Source of the DNA: Candidatus Thioglobus sp.
GTDB taxonomy: Bacteria; Pseudomonadota; Gammaproteobacteria; PS1; Pseudothioglobaceae
Reading direction: 5' to 3'
Assembly (NCBI GenBank): GCA_028345955.1
Contig: JAOMEO010000008.1
Coordinates: 1 to 57,111 of the forward strand
DNA length: 57,111 bases
Both the position numbers and the translations under genes were made by a program. The first letter of the stretch is position 1. Every line of letters starts with the position of its first letter. Shown here in pieces: positions 51,482 through 57,111 of this stretch. The notes beneath the pieces are model-generated. The model did not search any database. It saw nothing but the letters and a program-made list of their open reading frames with translations, and had not been told where the DNA came from.

Positions 51482-52879
51482 ATGGCTCAAACACTCTATG
51501 ACAAACTAATGGGTCAACACGTGGTTCGAGAACAAGATGGCGCCACTCTTATTTATATTGATCGCCAACTTATCCACGAAGTGACCTCCCCACAGGCATT
51601 TGAAGGACTAACAATGTCAGGAAGAAAACCTTGGCGAAATAAAGCTAACTTAGCAGTGCCCGATCATAATGTCCCAACAACTGAAAGATCAAATGGTGTT
51701 AGTAGCATTATTGATCCTGTTTCCAGATTGCAAGTTGAGACCTTAGACAAGAATTGTGAAACCTTCGAAATCAATGAAATTCAAATGAATGATATCCGTC
51801 AAGGAATCGTTCATGTTATCGGGCCAGAACAAGGGGCAACCCTGCCTGGCATGAGTATTGTGTGTGGTGATTCACATACCACAACTCATGGGGCATTAGG
51901 TGCACTTGCTTTTGGTATTGGCACTTCAGAGGTTGAGCATGTACTTGCCACGGGTTGTCTTTGGCAAAGTAAAGCTAAAAATCTAAAAATTGAAGTCAAT
52001 GGAAATTTAGGAAAATATATCAGTGCTAAAGATATTGCACTTTATGTGATTGGTGAAATTGGCACAGCTGGTGCTACCGGTTATGCCATTGAATTCTGTG
52101 GTACAGCAATTGAGAATATGAGTATCGAAGGTAGAATGACATTGTGCAATATGTCAATCGAAGCTGGTGCAAAGGTTGGCATGGTTGCTGTCGACGACAA
52201 GACCATAGAATACGTTAAAGGAAGACCGTTTTCACCTACAGAAGAAAACTGGGATTTAGCTGTTGCTTATTGGGAAACCCTACACAGTGACGAAGGCGCT
52301 AATTTTGATGAAACAATCTTAATAGATGCTTCCCTTATTAAGCCACAAGTAACTTGGGGAACATCTCCAGAAATGGTAGTCGACATCAATGGCTCAACGC
52401 CTGACCCTGAAAAGGAAGATGATCCTGTCAAAGCTGAAAGTATTCGAAATGCTCTAAATTATATTCATTTGCAGCCCAATACTTCGATGAGTTCTGTTGC
52501 CATTGATAAAGTTTTTATTGGCTCTTGTACAAACTCACGAATTGAAGATTTAAGATCAGCTGCCGCAGTTGCTAAAGGTAAGAAAATTGCAAACAGCATT
52601 AAACTTGCATTAGTTGTTCCTGGATCCGGCCTTGTAAAGCAACAGGCTGAAGCTGAGGGACTTGATCAAATATTTACTGATGCTGGTTTTGAGTGGCGCG
52701 AACCAGGCTGTTCAATGTGTCTAGCAATGAATGCTGATAGACTTGAAGTAGGTGAACGATGTGCAAGCACCTCAAATAGAAACTTTGAAGGTAGACAAGG
52801 TCAGGGATCCTTTACCCATTTAGTTAGCCCAGCAATTGCCGCGGCAAGTGCCATTGCAGGCCACATTTCAGGGGTTTAA
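51482..52879 (+). CDS. leuC: 3-isopropylmalate dehydratase large subunit
   Basis: Isomerises 2- to 3-isopropylmalate in leucine synthesis with LeuD. 465 aa. [4Fe-4S] ligands are in [13 protein letters not shown] (first Cys) and GCSMCLAMN (two Cys). [11 protein letters not shown] and [26 protein letters not shown] are family blocks. It is 2 nt from leuD. leuA and leuB are not in the window, so the leu genes are split. No leader peptide was recognised upstream. Confidence 0.97.
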   Translation: MAQTLYDKLMGQHVVREQDGATLIYIDRQLIHEVTSPQAFEGLTMSGRKPWRNKANLAVPDHNVPTTERSNGVSSIIDPVSRLQVETLDKNCETFEINEIQMNDIRQGIVHVIGPEQGATLPGMSIVCGDSHTTTHGALGALAFGIGTSEVEHVLATGCLWQSKAKNLKIEVNGNLGKYISAKDIALYVIGEIGTAGATGYAIEFCGTAIENMSIEGRMTLCNMSIEAGAKVGMVAVDDKTIEYVKGRPFSPTEENWDLAVAYWETLHSDEGANFDETILIDASLIKPQVTWGTSPEMVVDINGSTPDPEKEDDPVKAESIRNALNYIHLQPNTSMSSVAIDKVFIGSCTNSRIEDLRSAAAVAKGKKIANSIKLALVVPGSGLVKQQAEAEGLDQIFTDAGFEWREPGCSMCLAMNADRLEVGERCASTSNRNFEGRQGQGSFTHLVSPAIAAASAIAGHISGV

Positions 52880-52881
52880 TT

Positions 52882-53496
52882 GTGAAAAGATTTACCACTC
52901 TATCTTCCATTACAATGCCACTTGATCGTGCCAACATTGATACTGACGCAATCATTCCAAAGCAATTTCTAAAGTCGATAAAACGTAGCGGTTTTGGGCC
53001 CAACTTGTTTGATGAGTGGCGTTACCTCGACCATGGTGAGGTTGGCATGGATAACTCTAAACGCCCAATCAACCCTGACTTTGTTCTCAATGATCCAAAG
53101 TATAAGGGCGCTCAAATTCTCTTAACGAGAAGAAACTTTGGGTGTGGATCATCTAGAGAGCATGCCCCCTGGGCGTTGGAAGATTTCGGATTTCGCGCTA
53201 TTATTGCGCCCAGTTTTGCTGACATTTTTTACAATAATTGCTTTAAAAATGGCATTCTACCGATTGTTTTAAGTAGTGAAATTGTAGATGCTTTGTTTGG
53301 ATACCAAGGTGAAATTGTGATCAACTTAGAAGAGCAAACTGTTAAAACAGAAGATAACATCTATAATTTTGAAGTTGATGCTGAGCGAAAACGCAGACTC
53401 ATCAATGGCCTAGATGATATTGGTTTAACTTTGCAGTATGAGGATCAGATCCGTTCATTTGAGGCAGAGCATTTAAAAAAATACCCCTGGTTATGA
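52882..53496 (+). CDS. leuD: 3-isopropylmalate dehydratase small subunit
   Basis: Swivel-domain partner of LeuC. 204 aa, GTG start placed 2 nt after the leuC stop. [19 protein letters not shown] at the N-terminus and the substrate loop [40 protein letters not shown] are diagnostic; length matches E. coli LeuD (201). The stop overlaps ruvA by 4 nt, an unusual leuCD-ruvA linkage. Confidence 0.97.
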   Translation: MKRFTTLSSITMPLDRANIDTDAIIPKQFLKSIKRSGFGPNLFDEWRYLDHGEVGMDNSKRPINPDFVLNDPKYKGAQILLTRRNFGCGSSREHAPWALEDFGFRAIIAPSFADIFYNNCFKNGILPIVLSSEIVDALFGYQGEIVINLEEQTVKTEDNIYNFEVDAERKRRLINGLDDIGLTLQYEDQIRSFEAEHLKKYPWL

Positions 53497-54086
53497 TTGG
53501 TCAACTAAAAGGTCAAATTATTAGCAAGAATCCTCCAGAAGTTCTTTTAGAGGTTGGTGGTATTGGTTACGAACTACTTTGCCCTATGTCCACCTTCTAC
53601 CAACTAGACAATTCAACTGGAGATATTTTACTTTACACTCATTTGAGCATTAAAGAGGATTCACACACATTGTTTGGCTTTATCTCAAAGGATGAAAAAA
53701 ACATGTTTAGGGAACTAATAAGAGTGAATGGTGTTGGCCCTAAGGTGGCACTCGCCATACTTTCGCATCTTACGGTATCGTCTCTTGTTGATTGCATTAT
53801 TAGAGAAGATGCAGACCTTTTGGCAAAAACACCTGGAATTGGAAAAAAGACAGCACTGAAACTCATAGTTGAACTTCAAGATAGGCTTGATAAGGTGGAG
53901 TTGCTTAATACTTCAACCTCAACAATGCATCATAAAACTAATTCTAATCCAAATGCAAAGCAAGCCGTAGCGGCACTGCAATCTCTTGGATTTAAGGTGA
54001 AAGAGGCTAACAAAATGATTTCAGCAATCGACAACCAGAACCTTTCAACAGAACAGCTAATCCGTCTAGCTCTTCAAAATAAATAA
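53493..54086 (+). CDS. ruvA: Holliday junction branch migration protein RuvA
   Basis: Tetrameric junction-binding subunit of RuvABC. 197 aa. OB-fold N-domain ([10 protein letters not shown]), two helix-hairpin-helix motifs ([14 protein letters not shown] and [17 protein letters not shown]), and a C-terminal domain ([19 protein letters not shown]) that contacts RuvB. Overlaps leuD by 4 nt; ruvB and ruvC are not adjacent. Its stop abuts that of the convergent RND gene with no spacer. Confidence 0.96.
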   Translation: MIGQLKGQIISKNPPEVLLEVGGIGYELLCPMSTFYQLDNSTGDILLYTHLSIKEDSHTLFGFISKDEKNMFRELIRVNGVGPKVALAILSHLTVSSLVDCIIREDADLLAKTPGIGKKTALKLIVELQDRLDKVELLNTSTSTMHHKTNSNPNAKQAVAALQSLGFKVKEANKMISAIDNQNLSTEQLIRLALQNK

Positions 54087-57000
54087 CTAAGCAGCTGCCT
54101 TCTTTCTAGAGAACCTTGTTTTAATTCTTCCAAGCATATTTATAAAATCGTAATTCATCAAATACATACAAGGTAATAGAATTAAGGTTAGAAAAGTTCC
54201 GAAGATCAAACCATAGCCTAAAGCAAGAACCATAGGTTGTAAAAATACATCTGTACCCCCTATGCCATAGGCAAGTGGTAAAACGCCAGCCATTGTTGTA
54301 AGTGTCGTCAAAACTACTGGTCGAAGACGATCACGAGCACCTCTAGCAATCCAAACTATCTTATCTTCTAATGAAGCACTTTTTTCTTTTATGTAGTTAA
54401 GGTGACTAACCATTACCAAGGAGTCATTAACAATAACCCCCATCAGTGCTAATGAGCCTGTTAGGGCAAAGAAACTCAGCGGCTCTCCATGAAAATAAAA
54501 AGCCCACACAACCCCAATCAAAGAAAATGGAACAGCAGCCAATACCAGCATGGGTTGAGAGTATGAATTAAAAAGTATAGCGAGAAGAAGGAAAATACCA
54601 ACAATTGCTACGACAAAAGCCCTCAGAAAATCCTGTAAGGATTCAATTGACTCCTGCGCTCCACCCGAGGTTATGATAGATACTTGAGGGAAGTCAACTG
54701 ATGCATTAAGTTCTTTTAAAGCCTTTGCCAATATAATTGTCTTAGAAGGTGGTGGTCCTCTGCTAACTTTTGGAGCCTCTTCAGGCTTTTTGTTGAGAGA
54801 TTGACCCTCATCAAGTTTTTTATCTTGCTCAACTTTACTTGGTCTTCCCCTAGGACGTCCATCAGCAATACTCGCAGTTAATTTGATTGATCGATCTCCG
54901 TCTAAATGATTATAGTCTGGCTCACCTTCAATCTCTCTTAGCGTTGAAAACTGACTCATTGGTATTGAGTTTCCTTGTCGGTTTTTTATAGTAGTATTCT
55001 TAATAAAGTTTTCAGTGTTTGAGCCATTACCAATATAAATCCTAACATCCTCATCTTTTCCAGCGATAGTGGCATCAGTAACGTAAGAGCCAGAAAAAGC
55101 CGTTCTAAGATGACGATATACAGCTGAGTAATCAACACCTAAGCGTGCCATTTCATCAAAATCAAGAACTGTTTCGATTCTCGGCTTACCAATCTCATCA
55201 TTACGATTGATATTATCGACACCATTAATTGATTTCAGTATTTCCTCAAGTCTATCAGCAGCAAGATCTCGCTGAGCATCATTCTCAGATACAAGGGTTA
55301 CTTCAATATCTGCTCCTTGTGGCGGTCCAGGTCTTAATAGTGATATACGAATTTTTTCTGCACCTTCAACATCTTCCACTAAGACTTTGAGTTTTTCTTG
55401 CATATCTTCAGCTGCCCTCTCCCTATCACTCGTTGGTGTAAGAGCAATCTCAATATTGGCCCTATTTGTAAAGTAGCTACCAATGGTGCTTGTATAGGAC
55501 TTAAGATCTTCACCAATTTCGCTGACAATAAGATTCTCAACATCAATAACTATTTTTTCAGTGTAAGCCGCAGAGCTCCCATTTGGTGCCTCAATGTTAG
55601 CAAACATAACTGTTGCTCCTCTCGAAGGAAACAAATTAAATGGAATATTTTTAAATGCAAAAAATGATGTGTAAACAAGCAAAGCGATAAATAGTGGAAC
55701 AATTAAATATCTCCACCTCAAACCATAGTGCATGAATCTATTGTAAAAATTTTCTACAGGTATAAACCAAGTCCTTTGTTTTTCGACTTTAGTTGTTGAC
55801 AAGTGTGCCGGAAGAGCAAAAGTGATTTCTAAAAAAGATATACCAAGAGCAAAAATAACAACGACTGGTAAAACGTAGATAAACTTACCCAAAATGCCTG
55901 ACATAAGAAAAAACGAAGACATAACAAGCATGGTTGAAATTATTGTCGTTACAACAGGCATAATGACTCGTTTTAAGCCCATTACAACATTTTTATATAG
56001 GTCACCTCCCCTGGATTTATAGTGGTGAATACTTTCAGCAATAATGATACTATCATCGACAACAATACCCAACACAAGAATAAATCCAGAAAGAGATATT
56101 AAGTTTATTGTATTACCTGTAAGACCAAGCCCAAATACTGTTCCAAGTAGCGTAACTGGAATACTTACAGCCACCCAAAAAGCTGTTCTAAGTGAAAGAA
56201 AAGCTCCCAGAACGACTAATACTAAAGCAAGACCTATATAGCCATTTTTAATAATGATTTCGAGCCTATTTGAAACTGCCTCTGACGAGTCATCAGTATA
56301 AAAAATATTAATATCGTCTGGAATATTTTTCTGTAATTCAGCTACACGCCCTCTAATCCTTTTAACAGTTCTAATAATATCCGCTTGGGGTTGTTTTTTG
56401 ACTTGCAGAACAAAACCCTTAGTTCCATTGACTCGAGTAATAGAAGTTTCTTCTTCTTGCCCTCTAAAGACTTCAGCAATATCTCCTAGTCTTATAACTG
56501 GCCCATCAAAGGTCGACTTGATTACAACATCTTGAATATCATCAATACTTTCAAACTCAGAGAGTATTACGATATTTTTCTCTAGACTTTCTTGATTATT
56601 GCCACCAACAGTGAAGCGAGCATTTCGAGTTGAAATCGCTGATATAACTTCATTAACTGAGATGTTATATGTCGGGATTAACTTTTATTTGTATTTCACT
56701 GTCAAGGTAACTCGGGTTATCAACTTGAGCAACACCTTTAATCCTAGATATAGCAACCTGAAGCTCATCTGTGATTTGCCTTGCTTGGTTAAAGTTCCCA
56801 GATGTGCTATCAATATTAATTGTAATAACTGGAAATTCAGTGACATTGAAATCGATTACTCGAGGTAAGTCTGTAACCTCTTCAGGGAAAGCTTTGACAC
56901 GGTTTATTGCATTTCGGACATCATTTTTTTACAGTTGTGACATCTTTTAGATCTGCTTCAAGCGTGACAATGATGCTTGAAATACCTTCTCTAGAGGTAG

Positions 57001-57111
57001 AGGTAATTTCTTTAAGTCCACTTACACTTAGTAATTCTTCTTCAATGATATTTGTTACAGATTTTTCAACATCTTCAGGTGAAGCGCCTGGGTATGCTGT
57101 AGTTACGCTAA
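54087..57111 (-). pseudogene. RND efflux permease (AcrB/HAE family), broken by two frameshifts and cut by the window edge
   Basis: Inner-membrane proton-driven exporter. Three frames carry one protein. (a) 57109 to a TGA at 56921-56923: AYPGASPEDVEKSV to DVTTVK. (b) on to a TAA at 56665-56667: NDVRNAINRVKAFP to EIQIKVNPD. (c) from about 56670 to 54087: YNISVNEVISAIS through the end, which is the long intact part; the first usable start there is a GTG at 56174, giving 695 aa. Frame (c) has the TM4 motif VVDDSIIIAES and TM10 GVIVNDSLVMVSH, which lacks the AcrB lysine. The first break is in a 7-A run (56924-56930). The second lies where the family has four more residues. Rejoined length would be about 1045 aa with some 35-40 residues outside the window. 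Natural decay or assembly errors are both possible. Confidence 0.8.
54735..54870 (-). other. Charged, proline-rich insertion in the RND permease
   Basis: Within the second periplasmic half of the RND protein lies a hydrophilic stretch (DGRPRGRPSKVEQDKK, LNKKPEEAPKVSRGPPPSK) of about 40 residues between the docking-domain segment DYNHLDGDRSIKLTASIA and ILAKALKELNASVDFP. AcrB has no comparable low-complexity insert here. It is in frame, so it is not itself a lesion. Confidence 0.5.

Overview
This window is a dense, AT-rich stretch of chromosome from a free-living gammaproteobacterium. DksA, RatA beside SmpB, WaaA (so an LPS outer membrane), gammaproteobacterial-length Icd, IlvA, PurL and AspS, and the gene pairs obgE-proB, folK-panB-panC, dxs/ispG and rlmN-ispG all support this. 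Short intergenic gaps, many 4-30 nt gene overlaps and low GC suggest a streamlined marine lineage. A Thioglobaceae/SUP05-like bacterium is my best guess, but that is an inference from style and gene content, not a search result. No phage, IS element, CRISPR array or plasmid gene was seen. Most of the window is core metabolism.

Layout. 1-3.2 kb: icd, rimI and ilvA, overlapping on the minus strand, divergent from dksA. 3.7-10.2 kb: a long minus-strand series of thiL, a histone-deacetylase-family hydrolase, nfuA, panC, panB, folK, proB and obgE. 10.4-15.7 kb: waaA, thiC (minus), hemB, a coiled-coil membrane protein, tatA and a small basic protein. 15.7-19.8 kb: an EamA transporter, acs, rpoZ and dnaQ. 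19.85-20.14 kb: a tRNA operon Pro(UGG)-Arg(UCU)-His(GUG) with a clear sigma70-type promoter. 20.2-25 kb is more accessory: a TPR-methyltransferase fusion, a 5'-nucleotidase-family phosphatase, a ferredoxin-NADP reductase, a 48-aa lipoprotein and a secreted four-cysteine protein. 25-35.5 kb: plus-strand housekeeping (htpX, map, a DUF502 protein, aspS, nadA, a YebC-family gene, purL, a YgjP-like metallopeptidase). 35.5-42.8 kb: grxD, an rRNA-type methyltransferase, trhO, dxs, a DUF2062 protein, ispG, a small membrane protein where rodZ is expected, rlmN and ndk. 42.9-46.7 kb: an FAD amine oxidase-like gene, an alpha/beta hydrolase, HU, smpB and ratA. 46.8-49.1 kb: a repetitive autotransporter-like surface protein. 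49.1-54.1 kb: rnhA, an asparagine-synthetase-type amidotransferase, leuC, leuD and ruvA. 54.1-57.1 kb: an RND efflux permease gene that runs off the window and is broken in two places.

Pathways. The window supplies steps for pantothenate (panB, panC), folate (folK), thiamine (thiC, thiL), NAD (nadA), heme (hemB), isoprenoids (dxs, ispG), purines (purL), proline (proB), isoleucine (ilvA) and leucine (leuC, leuD), plus acetate activation (acs) and the TCA cycle (icd). This fits a prototrophic, small-genome heterotroph or mixotroph.

I found no clearly new multi-gene system. The items most worth a second look are the doubly frameshifted RND pump, the duplicated passenger of the autotransporter, the eroded rodZ locus, the smpB/ratA divergent start codons that share two bases, and the tiny lipoprotein gene with a strong promoter.
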